From: Gossypium raimondii | Lineage: Eukaryota; Streptophyta; Magnoliopsida; Malvales; Malvaceae | DNA: 64,000 nt | Reading direction: 5' to 3' | Assembly (NCBI RefSeq): GCF_025698545.1 | Contig: NC_068571.1 | Span: 16,638,160-16,702,159, forward strand | In this document: piece after piece, positions 1 through 10,985 of the stretch | How positions within the stretch are numbered: position 1 is the stretch's first letter | How the letters are laid out: every line of letters begins with the position of its first letter | The notes under the pieces: model-generated | Told to the model about the DNA's origin: nothing | Database searches by the model: none | Seen by the model: only the letters and a program-made list of their open reading frames with translations | Program-made: the position numbers and the translations under genes

Positions 1-478
1 GTGTCTCAAACAAACTTTTGTTGATGGATGAGCTCTTTTTAGCAATGAAACAAAATTTGGCAATGTCTAACAAGGAAGGCTAATTCCTTTAATTTGCTTG
101 AAAAATGTGTCTCAGGTATTCTTCTAGCAACTTGTTGAACCATTCTTTCTGCCCATCTATTTGGGGTGATAATTGGATGAAATATTCAAGTGAGAACCCA
201 AGATTCTGAAGAGTTCTCTCCAAAATCTCCCAATGAACTATGTATCCTTATTAGAGATAAGACTTTGTGGCACTCTATAACACTTCATCACATGTTTGAA
301 ATTTAATTGGGTTGTTTCTTTTGCAGTGCAACTCTTTGGTGTTAGGATGAATGTCTCATATTTGGAGAAAGGATAAATTACCAACAAGATATCGACAAGG
401 TCTCCAACTTCCGACAAGCCAAAGATGAAATCCATGGTTTTAAAGGAACTGACAAGCCAGGATCAACTTGAATTTGTC
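1..478 (-). pseudogene. Ty3/gypsy integrase remnant
   Basis: Read on the minus strand this is a decayed piece of a gypsy polyprotein. A degenerate zinc-finger CxxC stretch near 470-490 runs into the integrase core: MDFIFGL (about 435), then a block resembling the usual DRFSKYATF motif, a CTAKET block and a VPQSLISNKDT block near 240. After a frame break, SNYHPQIDGQ and LLEEYLRH follow toward position 1. In-frame stops and at least one frameshift make it non-coding. The element continues beyond the window edge. It abuts the truncated 5' end of the receptor pseudogene, so the element or a rearrangement probably removed that gene's front half. Confidence 0.75.
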
Positions 479-627
479 TCACACAAAGCACAAGTAATAA
501 CTTATTAGGGTTTATAGCTATAAATATCACAAAATGGTTCGATTTTGAAATTTTTTCAACTTTCGTTGTAACTGTAAGACTATTTTCTTCACTAATTTTT
601 CCAACAAATAGATAGACAAACAAAGCC

Positions 628-2346
628 ATTACTGGTATTGTTGTTGGTTGTGTGATTTTTATTTTATTGATTTTGATTACCTTAGTATTTTTATGTAAAA
701 AGAATAGTAGTAAGAAAATAGAGACAATGGACATTGCTCCTACAAAACAGGCTGAGGTAAAAATCCCAACAGTTGATAAGACAATTGAGGAGAGTGATAA
801 TACAAGTAACTGCTTATTTGGGTTAGTAAAAAAGAATTTTATTACTAAGTGTAGTGGGAGTAAGAAGTTGGTCTTTTTTTGGGAACATATCAAGGGTATT
901 TGATCTAGAGGATTTTTTGAGGGCCTTTACTAATGTATTAAGGAAGTGAATATTTGGGACGACCTACAAGGCCACCTTAGGGATGAGGATGGGGATGGTT
1001 GTGGCAGTGAAAAGGTTAAAGGATGTGGCAGTGTTAGAGAAGCAATTCAAAGAGAAAATGGAGGCTGTTGGAGCCATGGATCAGCTGAACTGGGTACCAA
1101 TAAAGGCCTACTACTTTAGTGGGAATGAGAACCTTCTTGTTTATGATTACATTCCAATGGGAAGCTTGCCTGCACTTATGCATGGTGAGTGCATTATTTT
1201 AGTTCTTTCTTACTACCTTTCTTCTGTGTGCATTATGTTATTTACTTTTTGTGTTGTGCTTATTTCTTCCTTTCATTATTTTCATTGTTGGAATCTGAGT
1301 ATGCCTCTATTTAGCAATTCTTTTGTTTGTAAATTTCAAATAGCATGGTCCAACATTCTCAATTTTTTAACATGATGTAGATCTTTTGGATTCATTAATT
1401 GCTTTCTTGACTATGTGTTGTTTGAAGAGTTACTTAAGATTTTGATAGTCAATAAGCTTTAAAAGAAAAAGTTTAAATCTTTGAAAATAAAGTTTATAAT
1501 TGCTCAATTACCTTGTAATATGTTTGTTTTATAAATGACTTAGTATTTAGCATTTCTAAATTTGATAAGTATCGTGGTATGTATAACTTTGTTTATCATA
1601 ATTTTCTATGCATTTAATGACTTGGAAAGAAACTACAAAGTTTCTACCTTTGAAGCTTTTAGCATGTCGTAGTCTATATGAAATTTTTATTATGCATATA
1701 GAAACTATAAGATTGTTCAAATTAAAACTTGATTTTTTATTATTCAAAATTGAGTCATCTGCTTACACTTTGGCTTTCTTGGGCAAACCAATATCGTATT
1801 CACAAGTCCCATCTAGTAATATTTTTATTTCTAAAGCTTTCAATTGTTGGATTGGATACTATATGCGATAACCAACCTATGAGTTTCATTATTGAGACTT
1901 TATCATGTACATCTAGGGAAATTAATGATCTAATCTAAAGAATCATTGCTCATGAAATTAATAGGCTATTATTTTATAAAAGCTTTGTTTCAACTTAATA
2001 AATTTAGGTATGGTGCTTTACTAAGCTTATACTAAAACACTATTCTTTATTTAAAGAATCATGGAATGGATTTATGCATTTCATTTCTAAAATATTTGGA
2101 TTCACAAATAAGTATATTATTGTTGTGTTATTATCATTATTGATCAGGTAATAGAGGAGCTGGTAGGACTCCATTGAATTGGGAAACAAGGTTTGGCATT
2201 GCCTTTCGAGCTGCAAGAGGCATCACATACCTCCATTCAAAGTGACTCGAAATCTCCCATGGAAATATCAAATCTTCAGATATCCTACTCCCTACGTCCC
2301 ATGAAGCTCGTATATTTGATTTTGGTCTTATTTAGCACCTTGGCTT
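628..2346 (+). pseudogene. Truncated copy of LRR receptor-like pseudokinase
   Basis: This is a broken relative of the gene at 21879-24421 on the opposite strand. It starts inside the transmembrane segment (AITGIVVGCV, 633-662), so signal peptide and LRRs are absent. The juxtamembrane part (652-900) and the kinase N-lobe (983-1190, including VAVKRLKDV) follow, with a stop and frame breaks across the glycine loop near 945. The splice donor CATG|GTGAGT near 1188 and acceptor TTGATCAG near 2148 are kept. The second exon reads [27 protein letters not shown] and DFGLI, then stops. The intron aligns with that of the intact gene (for example 1489-1560 and 2000-2148), so this is a genomic duplicate and not a retrocopy. 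About 300 bp near 1650-1950 of the intron are extra. Confidence 0.85.
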
Positions 2347-2434
2347 AAGGAATTATTAGTGATGATTGATGGTTGACCGCCTCTAAACATGTGAACGTTT
2401 AGATTAAAAATTGTGAAAATAAAAATATTTATGT

Positions 2435-3893
2435 ATGGTAGTTGTAAATGTAAAGGTCAAATTGTAATATAGATTTGTGTTATAATGGAACACTGGTAAG
2501 TATTCTAAGGATCGTACCCAAGGGATTGCAGATTGGAGAAACTATTATTAAATTAATTACAAAAAATAATTACTAATATAATCAAGTCACGAATTAGTAG
2601 TGTTAATCCAAATCAAAATATTAGTTAAACTAATTAAATTAATTAACCTAAATTAACATAATGAAATTTCCTATTATTAGTGTTAACGATGCGAGCTTCT
2701 AGCTTGTGATCGATTAAATCTGTAATTATCTAATTAAACAATTAATTATCCTCAATTGAGTTATTCATCACCCTTCCAATTTCATCTTCACTAAGGATTA
2801 CCACTTAGGTTACCCTTTCGGTCTCTTCCTAGGCATACAAATACTCTCCTGATCTCACCGCTTGGCACAAGTTATACATGACGGATACCCTTCTGGTCTC
2901 ACCTGCCTAGATATTTTATTAGGGGTGTCACTCCCTAATATACTAAGTACTCTTGAATAAACAACCAATTTTAGATAAATAATTACTTAATAGATAAATT
3001 AATTTAATAACTGAACCATGCAAGATATAAGTAAAGCACAATAATCTATTCTAATATTTATACAACAATTAATTAGCCAAATCAATGAGGTATAGAGAAA
3101 AAAAATATAATAGAAGAGCAAATAGAATGCTCATGAATATATATTGAAGCACGATCCTGGAACAACCTCCGCTCTCAATTGTCTTCACATCGAAATAGAA
3201 AAGTTTCAACTAAACGAACATAAAAATAAAATACAAAGAAAACTGAATAGTAAAAACTATCTGTCTAAGTCTACACACCTATTCAGGTGACCCTGAGGTT
3301 ACTTATATAGGCTACGGACGACTTGGTGACCACTTAACTGAAATACACTTTGGTATTCTAATTAATGCAATATTCTAATAAATGTTTGGGTTCCAAATAA
3401 TAAAATATCCCAAAAGTTTCATCCAAGGATTCAACTCATTTTGGCCTGCCTTCGTTGTGTCATTATGACATGGGGAAACTCCTCATCATGACGTCGCTGT
3501 CGTAAATTCCTTCCTATGATTATCGCGTCATCGTGACAAAGGAAAACTCCTTGTCACGACGTGGAGTGCCTTTCTAGCCTTGGTAGTATCGTTGTTCCAT
3601 GTTGCAACATGGGGCTCCTTGTATCGCAACTCGACAATCATTCCTTGTATTCTTGGACCTTAATTGGCACCCTACACACTCAATTAGCTCATTAGTCACT
3701 CCTGAGGCCCAAGTTGGCCTAACAAGTCATCGAAACAACAAATAATGCGTAAAAATGCTTATTTTATTAATATGTAGATCCTAAGTTACTAATACTAAAA
3801 ATGTAATAATTAATTATAAAATTCAAAGAAAATAAGCTAGTTAAGTGTCAAAATATACTTAAACTACCACTACAATTAGCGGCAGGTTAATGG
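2435..3893 (-). repeat. Probable LTR fragment, Tat/Athila-like
   Basis: No coding sequence is visible here. On the minus strand the block reads like a plant LTR: it opens with TGTAGTGGTAGTTTAAG near 3876, has a TATA-like element (CTATATAAGT, complement of 3301-3310), and then a long AT-rich transcribed-type region with several phrases ending in accgaaaggg or agaagggta. The left edge near 2435 is soft. Lineage is from general resemblance only. No matching second LTR is in the window, so it is probably a solo or truncated LTR. Confidence 0.4.
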
Positions 3894-4374
3894 TATGAAA
3901 TGTGTCACTTTGTTTTGATGACTTTGAAAATGGGCAGTATGATGGTAGGTATGTATATGTGTTCTTGATTTTGACATCATGTTTAAAATTATGACGATTC
4001 ATGGTTTAATAATGTTAAATCATGAAAATGTCCAATTAAATGATGTTAGACATAGTTTGGTTATAGTTGGCATGCCAGTTAGGGTATATAATGTGTCTAG
4101 AGTCTTGTTGGAGTTCTATGCCTTCAAGCTTTGCATTTATGTTCCTTTGGTGTGAAGGCATATGATGCGATGCTTTCAGGGTTTTACACTTAGGTGTGAT
4201 GGAGGGATATGATATGATGCCTTCAGGCCCTATAGTTATGTATACTTTGGTGTGTTAGATGGTTATACTCTTATGAGATTATTGGTGTGATGGAAGAACC
4301 TTGTGTATTCGATCATTGAGTCTGCATTTGGCTAATAGGGAATAAAATATTATTATGAAATTCGGTTTACTTGG
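3894..4374 (+). repeat. Gypsy LTR-like segment split by the element at 4375
   Basis: This non-coding T/G-rich stretch holds an imperfect internal duplication (ggtgtgaaggcatatgatg near 4150 and ggtgtgatggagggatatg near 4193). It seems to continue past the inserted element at 10462-10753, where accattgagctttcactgc resembles the 3' part of cotton gypsy LTRs. The last five bases, CTTGG (4370-4374), are the target-site duplication of the inserted element. Confidence 0.45.
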
Positions 4375-6145
4375 TGATACGACCCTGCCCCGGAAACATT
4401 TTTGATTCAGCTCATTCGAGCTCAATTCAGTTCATTGAGCTCGTTATTAGCTCACTAGCTCATTTAATTTAATTTGCTGGAATAAATTAATTAGTTGAGT
4501 TAGTTATTTTAGCTTAAATAATTACTAACTATTTAATTAAGAAATCTGGACATTTTAAATATGTTTTATTTGTTTTAATGCATGCTTTAATTTGTCTTAA
4601 GCCTATTTAAATGTGTTCTATTTAGTACGACTTTTAATGTGTCCGGACAGATTTAATGTTTGTTGTTTAATGTGTCTTTAGTGCTTTAAAGTGCGAATTT
4701 AATATGTCTAATTGTTGACTTAATTCACCGAATTAATGAACCACTTTAATGTGTCTTGTGGTTGCCGAATTTAATGAGGTTTAATTTATGTCTTGACCGA
4801 ATTTATTTTGTTTCTGCAGTAATTAATTCAATTTGAAACAACTACTTAATGGCAAAGGAGACATGCATTTAAGTTGTTGTTCTACATGCAAGGAATGGCA
4901 TTTAAAGGGAAGCAAAGACATGAATTAAATCAAGACAATAAAGGAGGTGTTGGCGAATTTAATGTAAAGCATAGACATGCATTTAAGGTGATGTTCAACA
5001 ATGACAATAAAGTAGGTGTTGGCGAATTTAATGTAAAGCATAGACATGTATTTAAGGTCTTTGTTGGGCATGCAAGAGTCGGCCATTCAATGAGATCTTT
5101 GAAATGCATTAAAGTGGTCGGCCGAGTTCAATGTGCAGCAGAACATGTTTTAAAGGAGTTGTCCAACATGCAAGGGACGTCCATTAATTAGTCTTTGAAA
5201 GAGAATACATGAAGCATTAAAAGTGCTATTTTCGTGAACATCAAAGGGTCAGCTGGTTGGTATTTTCAAGTAGCCATTCAGCCAACAACATGCTTGGTGT
5301 TTCCTCTCTTTAAGGCTGAACTTTACACTACCCAAAGAAGTTGTTTTGTGTGCCAAGACGTCACTAATCTTTGCTGCTGATCATTAGGATTCTCAAGGTG
5401 ATTTAATGAAGAGAATTTAAGTCATTATCTACTAAAACGTTGAACTCTTCCACCTAAGAAATCAACTCATTTATTCAAATTTGAATTGGGACTTTAAGCT
5501 ACGCCCATTACCGCTTCCAAGGCCTAGAATATTTCAAAAGCATTGAGCTTAGTTATTAAGATATTTCACTTATTAATTTAGCTCAATTAAATCTGTTATT
5601 GTGACTATTCGGTTGGGCACTTCTTAGACTATAAATAGTTTGTTTTGTAATCGTTTTGGGTTAGACAATATACTTTTGAAACTTATATGAAATCGATTAC
5701 TTTGTGAGTTTGTTTTCAACTCTCATTGTTCTCCAAAGACTCGTCTGACTTATCAAGTAACCCTTGTGGCATCAACCCGTCTTTCTATCCGAACTTATCA
5801 CTTTAATACCGAAAGTGTGGCGTTCGATTCGTACTGAGGTTCCTATCATCATTGATAGCGGGTCGAAGTTTCTATCCACTTAACAAACCTTCCATCAACA
5901 CCCTACCAACCTAAGCATTCTCCTAAGTTACGGGTTAACACACTCCTATTGTGTTAGTTCAGCTTTGAATACTTAGCCCAAACTTCATCCATTGATTTAT
6001 GTTTCATTTCCTAAACCAACAAAACTCTTTTGAGCCTAAATAATTCCTTTTCTTCTAGCCTAATTTGTAAAGCTTTCAAATTACTCCAATTCACCATCGG
6101 GCACATCTACAACTCGACTCTCATCACCGAGGCCGGATCGCATCA
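4375..6145 (+). repeat. 5' LTR of the 4375-10456 element
   Basis: 1,771 bp, TG...CA ends, matched almost along its length by 8697-10456 with scattered substitutions and short indels. A TATA box (CTATAAATAG, 5629-5638) would drive transcription. A 69-bp tandem duplication begins at 4934 and 5003, in which both units carry ggtgttggcgaatttaatg. A short open frame crossing this duplication (4874-5191) is most likely incidental. Confidence 0.9.
5629..5638 (+). promoter_or_regulatory. TATA box of 5' LTR
   Basis: CTATAAATAG lies about 510 bp upstream of the LTR end. The same motif is at 9940-9949 in the 3' LTR. The position fits the U3/R boundary of a plant LTR promoter; activity is not known. Confidence 0.55.
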
Positions 6146-6147
6146 TT

Positions 6148-6160
6148 TGGTATCAGAGCT
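6148..6160 (+). promoter_or_regulatory. Primer-binding site, tRNA-iMet type
   Basis: TGGTATCAGAGCT sits two bases after the LTR end. It is complementary to the 3' end of plant initiator tRNA-Met, the usual primer of many plant LTR elements. Confidence 0.9.
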
Positions 6161-6768
6161 AGCTGAATCGGAGTAAGATCGACGTTATTGGTATTACGGT
6201 ATTGTAAAAAAATAAAAAAAAACTTGAAAAAAAAATTCGAAAAAAAAATTCAAAAAAAAAGTTTGTATTCAATTTATTTTTACTATTTGTATTTAGTATT
6301 GAAGAAAAAAAAGGAAGAAAAAAATTCGGAATTAAAAAAAAGAAGAAAAAAAATCGAAATTGAAAAAAAAAAAGAGTGATTGAAATTCATTTTGGGTTTG
6401 TAAAAGCATTGCTTGTTGCCTGAAGGACCATATCTATATAGCCACACTTAACCATTTCTATTTTGTTTGATAGCCTACCATTTCCGACATCATTACCCAC
6501 CAAGCTAAATCAATTTTGTAAGCCGACGCCAAACGGTATTGATTCGTCGACTTAGTTTGCGAAGAACTTCGAGAGGCAAAAAATCGAGTGGAAAAAGGCA
6601 AGAGTGATTGGTGTGAGTTCATTCGAGAGAAGAAAAGCCAAAAGCGAGCGTAAACACGAGTGGAGTGAAAATTTTCTTTCTGAGTGACTTGCGAGGTTTT
6701 GTGGTGAGGTATCTAATTTTCTGTTATTATTATTATTATTTTAACATTTCTTCTTTTATTGTATAATC
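6161..6768 (+). other. Untranslated leader with A-rich block
   Basis: The leader opens with ggagtaagatcgacgttatt and runs through a nearly pure A tract broken by short t/g/c groups (6205-6375). It then has blocks such as ttttgtaagccgac (near 6513) and gagttcattcgagag (near 6618). Matching blocks in the same order occur on the minus strand of the element at 28005-36166 (34725 down to 34260). The shared leader may include dimerisation or packaging signals. Confidence 0.7.
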
Positions 6769-7290
6769 ATGTCTCGAGAAGAATTTTCCGAAATAGACTT
6801 CCAATATTTGATGCAAGAGATGCGTAGAATGGTGAAATCAAAATTTGATAAGTTGCATGATAGATTGGATCGAGTGGAGGAAAGATTCCGACGGAAGCCA
6901 AATTCACCGAATCAAGAGACGGAGACAAGATCATTTCGAAAGCACACATTCCATGATTATTCAAGAAGAGATGAACGAGTTTCTTATGCATCGAGATATT
7001 TTCCCACGGAGGGTTATTCACAAAGAGATGATCGTGACTTGCACGATGAATCTGCCATTTCTTTCGAACGAGAAGCTTGTTGTTATGATTCTTATAAGTT
7101 ATCATCTTCTTGTAATGGAAGAACAAGTCAAAAAGAAAATAAAAGAAAAGAAAGACAAGAGATGTTGATGCAAGAAAATGAACGAATCTTGAATGAAATT
7201 GAGAGAAGAAAAAAAGAAATGAGAGAAAAGGAAAAAGAAATAAAAGAAAAAGAAAATGAGAGTGAGAAAAGAAAAGAAAAAAGAATTTGA
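6769..7290 (+). CDS. Gag N-terminus-like protein of non-autonomous element
   Basis: The 173-residue open frame starts MSREEFSEIDFQYLMQEMRR. Its first 60 residues resemble the N-terminal coiled-coil of chromovirus Gag: the partner element has LTLQAIMREMEQL and EPIEDRLYRVE, and this one has DKLHDRLDRVEE. A serine/arginine-rich middle follows, and from about residue 118 the protein is a highly charged K/E/R helix ending at a stop. There is no Gag capsid core and no zinc knuckle (CCHC). It may bind RNA or Gag, or may simply be a relic. The start is the first ATG after the leader. Confidence 0.5.
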   Translation: MSREEFSEIDFQYLMQEMRRMVKSKFDKLHDRLDRVEERFRRKPNSPNQETETRSFRKHTFHDYSRRDERVSYASRYFPTEGYSQRDDRDLHDESAISFEREACCYDSYKLSSSCNGRTSQKENKRKERQEMLMQENERILNEIERRKKEMREKEKEIKEKENESEKRKEKRI

Positions 7291-7443
7291 GATTGAGATT
7301 GATATTGATATTGAGAAAAAATTGAAAAGGAAAAGATGTTGAAAAGAAATGAGAGAAAAGGAAGATGGTGGCGAGAACAAGAAAAGAGAGGAAAATTTTA
7401 ACTAACCCCGAGATGTTTGTTTTTGTTCTGTTCCTTCTTTTCA

Positions 7444-7993
7444 GGTTTCGACAAATCTCTATGACGAATATCAACTTCAATATCTTCCTGACGAGCGACG
7501 TTTTTGCCTGACCGAAAAAGGTAAGGATGAAGTTGAAATTGAACCACATGAGCCCGAAGGTAAGATAGGTAAGGAACACCTAGCACTTGAATTTCCATTA
7601 TCTTCCTTGAATGTGGATAAACATAATGTCGACTTCATCTTTGTAAAAGCTCCATGCCAAAAAGTGGTTGATTTTCCTTCATCGATTAGTGTTTTAATCT
7701 CAAATGGTGGTGAGACGAGCTTTCCCAAAACAAATTTTTGCATTGACAAGTTTGGTTTAATGAACTCTTTGCTACTCTTTGGCATAAATAATCAAAATCA
7801 AATTTTAAACCCGAATGCTTTTAGTACATTTGTTGGGAAATTCAAGCATGACCAATTGTGTGCGAACAATTTCTATTGTTTTGACGCTTGGTTGTTCAAT
7901 AAGGAAACGAGGTATGATAAATTTGATTTCAATTCAATCCTTAGTCTATTTCTGTGGTTATACCAAGTACGTATTTCATTTCGACAAGGTTAA
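7444..7993 (+). CDS. Unrecognised ORF, possibly a second exon
   Basis: An open frame runs from the end of a good 3' splice-site-like sequence (pyrimidine tract then CTTTTCAG, 7436-7443) to the stop at 7991-7993. The first internal ATG is at 7607. The protein begins like FDKSL or VSTNLYDEYQLQYLPDE depending on phase and includes FPLSSLNVDKHNVDFIF and CIDKFGLMNSLLLFGINN. I recognise no domain. It lies between the gag-like frame and the relict 3' part of the element. It could be a captured host exon, an element-specific accessory protein, or a decayed fragment. Confidence 0.35.
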
Positions 7994-8237
7994 TTCCACC
8001 AAGGAGCTTGATTGCATTACAAGTCCAAGGAGAGAAGATTTGTGATGATCGACGAAGGTAAAATGATCCTTGTTTTTCCATTCTTGAGGTGAACAAGGTA
8101 TGACTCATGAGAACTTTAAAATCTTTCGCCTATTCGTTTGGAAATAAACATCTTTTGAAGAATTGGTTTTTGCAAAGTATTTCAATCGTGAAGTGTTTAA
8201 TTGTTCACTTTATTTGAAAGTGATTTATCTATTTTGA

Positions 8238-8699
8238 TTGATGCCGATAATGCGAATTTGGAAGAACCCATCGTTCAATTTCCATTGCCAAGTTTTATTG
8301 TGCGAGATTTCCATTCATTTGTTTGTGATGAAAGGATTACTGGTGGTGTCTTCATTTCATTTGAAATATGTTGGTAAGACTATTATTGTTGATAAATTTG
8401 TTGGTAAATCAATAGGCAAACGTCCACTACAAGTTTCAATCGAACAAGAGCATGAATCCAATGGTTTTTTTTATTTACCTGATAATGTAGAAAATGTGTG
8501 GTCGTTGAATTGCTGTGAAAGCTTACTATGTTTGAACGAAGAAATTTGGAAAAGATTCAAGGCAAATGAACGTTTTAACATACCTGATTTTGTGAGCCTA
8601 TCCATTCCATGCTATCATAAAGGGCTGTATAAGGACAAACTTTTTATGAGGGACAAGAAGCTCGACTTGAGGACAAGTCGCTTCGAAGAAGGGGGATGA
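8238..8699 (+). pseudogene. Relict 3' coding region ending in chromovirus-type C-terminus
   Basis: A 153-residue frame whose last residues read KLDLRTSRFEEGG, like the C-terminal tail of CRM-type polyproteins, and whose final codons form the polypurine tract before the 3' LTR. The rest has no integrase catalytic motifs. I read it as a shrunken remnant of the ancestral pol 3' end. Confidence 0.45.
8685..8696 (+). promoter_or_regulatory. Polypurine tract
   Basis: GAAGAAGGGGGA lies directly before the 3' LTR start at 8697, the position where plus-strand DNA synthesis is primed. The upstream context (acaagtcgcttcgaag) parallels the same site in the element at 28005-36166. Confidence 0.85.
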
Positions 8700-10456
8700 T
8701 ACGACCACCTTGGAAACATTTTGATTTAGCTCATTCGAGCTCAATTCGATTCATTGAGCTCGTTATTAGCTCACTAGCTCATTTAATTTAATTTCTTGGA
8801 ATAAATTAATTAGTTGAGTTAGTTATTTTAGCTTAAATAATTACTAAGTATTTAATTAAGAAATCGGACATTTTAAATATGTTTTATTTGTTTTAATGCA
8901 TGCTTTAATTTGTCTTAAGCCTATTTAAATGTGTTCTATTTAGTACGACTTTTAATGTGTGCGGACAGATTTAATCTTGTTGTTTAATGTGTCTTTAGTG
9001 CTTTAAAGTGCGAATTTAATATGTCTAATTGTTGACTTAATTCACCAAATTAATGAACCACTTTAATGTGTCTTGTGGTCACGAATTTAATGAGGTTTAA
9101 TTTATGTCTTGACCGAATTTATTTTGTGTCTGCAGTAATTAATTCATTGGAAAGAACTACTTAATGGCAAAGGAGACATGCATTTAAGTTGTTTTTCTAC
9201 ATGCAAGGAACGGCATTTAAAGGGAAGCAAAGACATGAATTAAATCAAGACAATAAAGGAGGTGTTGGCGAATTTAATGTAAAGCATAGACATGCATTTA
9301 AGGTGATGTTCAACAATGACAATAAAGGAGGTGTTGGCGAATTTAATGTAAAGCATAGACATGTATTTAAGGTCTTTGTTGGGCATGCAAGAGTCGGCCA
9401 TTCAATGAGATCTTTGGAATGCATTAAAGTGGTGGCGAGTTCAATGTCTTGAGAACATGTTTTAAAGGAGTTGTCCGACATGCAAGGGACGTCCATTAAT
9501 TAGTTCTTGAAAAGAGAATACATGAAGCATTAAAAGTGCTATTTTCGTGAACATCAAAGGTCATTGGTTGGTATTTTCAAGTAGCCATTCAGCCAACAAC
9601 ATGCTTGGCGTTTCCTCTCTTTAAGGCTGAACTTTACACTACCTAAAGAAGTTTTTTTGTGTGCCAAGACGTCACTAATCTTTATTCTTGATCATTAGGA
9701 TTCTCAAGGTGATTTAATGAAGAGAATTTAAGTCATTATCTACTAAAACGTTGAACTCTTCCACCTAAGAAATCAACTCATTTATTCAAATTGAATTGGG
9801 ACTTTAAGCTCGCCCATTACCGCTTCCAAGGCCTAGAATATTTCAAAAAGCATTGAGCTTAGTTATTAAGATATTTCACTTATTAATTTAGCTCAATTAA
9901 ATCAGTTTATTGTGACTATTCGGTTGGGCACTTCTTAGACTATAAATAGTTTGTTTTGTAATCGTTTTTGGGTTAGACAATATACTTTTGAAACTTATAT
10001 GAAATCTGATTACTTTGTGAGTTTGTTTTCAACTCTCATTGTTCTCCAAAGACTCGTCTGACTTATCAAGTAACCCTTGTGGCGTCAACTCGTCTTTCTA
10101 TCCGAACTTATCACTTTAATACCGAAAGTGTGGCGTTCGATTAAATCGAGGTTCCTATCATCATTGATAGCGGGTCAAGTTTCTATCCACTTAACAAACC
10201 TTCCATCAACACCCTACCAACCTGAGCATTCTCCTAAGTTACGGGTTAACACACTCCTATTGTGTTAGTTCGGCTTTGAATACTTAGCCCAAACTTCATC
10301 CATTGATTTATGTTTCATTTCCTAAACCAACAAAACTCTTTTGAGCCTAAATAATTCCTTTTCTTCTAGCTTATTTTGTAAAGCTTTCAAATTACTCCAA
10401 TTCACCATCGGGCACATCTACGACTCGACTCTCATCACCGAGGCCGGATCGCATCA
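8697..10456 (+). repeat. 3' LTR of the 4375-10456 element
   Basis: 1,760 bp, same ends as the 5' LTR, TATA box at 9940-9949. Differences from the 5' LTR include many 1-4 base indels, for example near 9435, 9565 and 9680. It is followed by CTTGG (10457-10461). Confidence 0.9.
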
Positions 10457-10985
10457 CTTGGCATATGAAAAGGTTGAATAAATACCCTAAAGATTATTTC
10501 AAATATTGATATCTTGATACATATTCATTTTTGAATATAATGGAACTTGGTGTAATGATATGTTATAATGTTATGTTAGCATGATTTACTGTTTAATGTT
10601 TTATGTGTTGAAATAGAATTATGTTAGTACCATTGAGCTTTCACTGCTCAGTGCGGATGTGTTTGTTTCTATGCAGAAGTGTTAAGCAGACTTTTTGAAT
10701 TGCTCGTGACATTCAACGACATCCAAAGGCTCATATCTCAGCTCAGCCAGGTGTGCAACACCTAAAACCCATTTCCATTGTCAAAAAAGGGTTATAGAGT
10801 ATTATCCTACAAGTCGAAACATTTCATAACAAATAGTATTCAATTATTAATTTAATTCCATAAATACATATAATATTCATAGTGAAATAAAACATTCTAT
10901 TACGGCATTAAATCGACTTTCAAAACCCTAAAATAAGTTACGAACATTCAGGGACAAAATCGAAACAAATCAAAACTTCAGGACA

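Larger units (their letters stand above)
4375..10456 (+). mobile_element. Non-autonomous LTR retrotransposon, CRM-related (6.1 kb)
   Basis: This is a complete insertion. Two direct LTRs (4375-6145 and 8697-10456) begin TGATACGACC and end GCATCA, and the 5-bp duplication CTTGG flanks both sides (4370-4374, 10457-10461). A primer site matching initiator tRNA-Met (TGGTATCAGAGCT, 6148-6160) follows the 5' LTR, and a purine tract (8685-8696) precedes the 3' LTR. The 2.5-kb interior has no protease, reverse transcriptase or integrase, only a gag-N-terminus-like reading frame and an unknown one, so it must depend on another element. Its leader and polypurine context match those of the element at 28005-36166. 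It was inserted into older gypsy DNA. Confidence 0.9.

Noticed and set aside
378..893. 171-codon open frame on the minus strand
   Set aside because: It runs antisense through the receptor pseudogene and only its far end overlaps the integrase remnant in a shifted frame. It is not a separate gene.
6767..7579. 270-codon minus-strand frame rich in F, L, S
   Set aside because: Mirror of the A/G-rich gag-like frame on the plus strand; its composition explains the openness.
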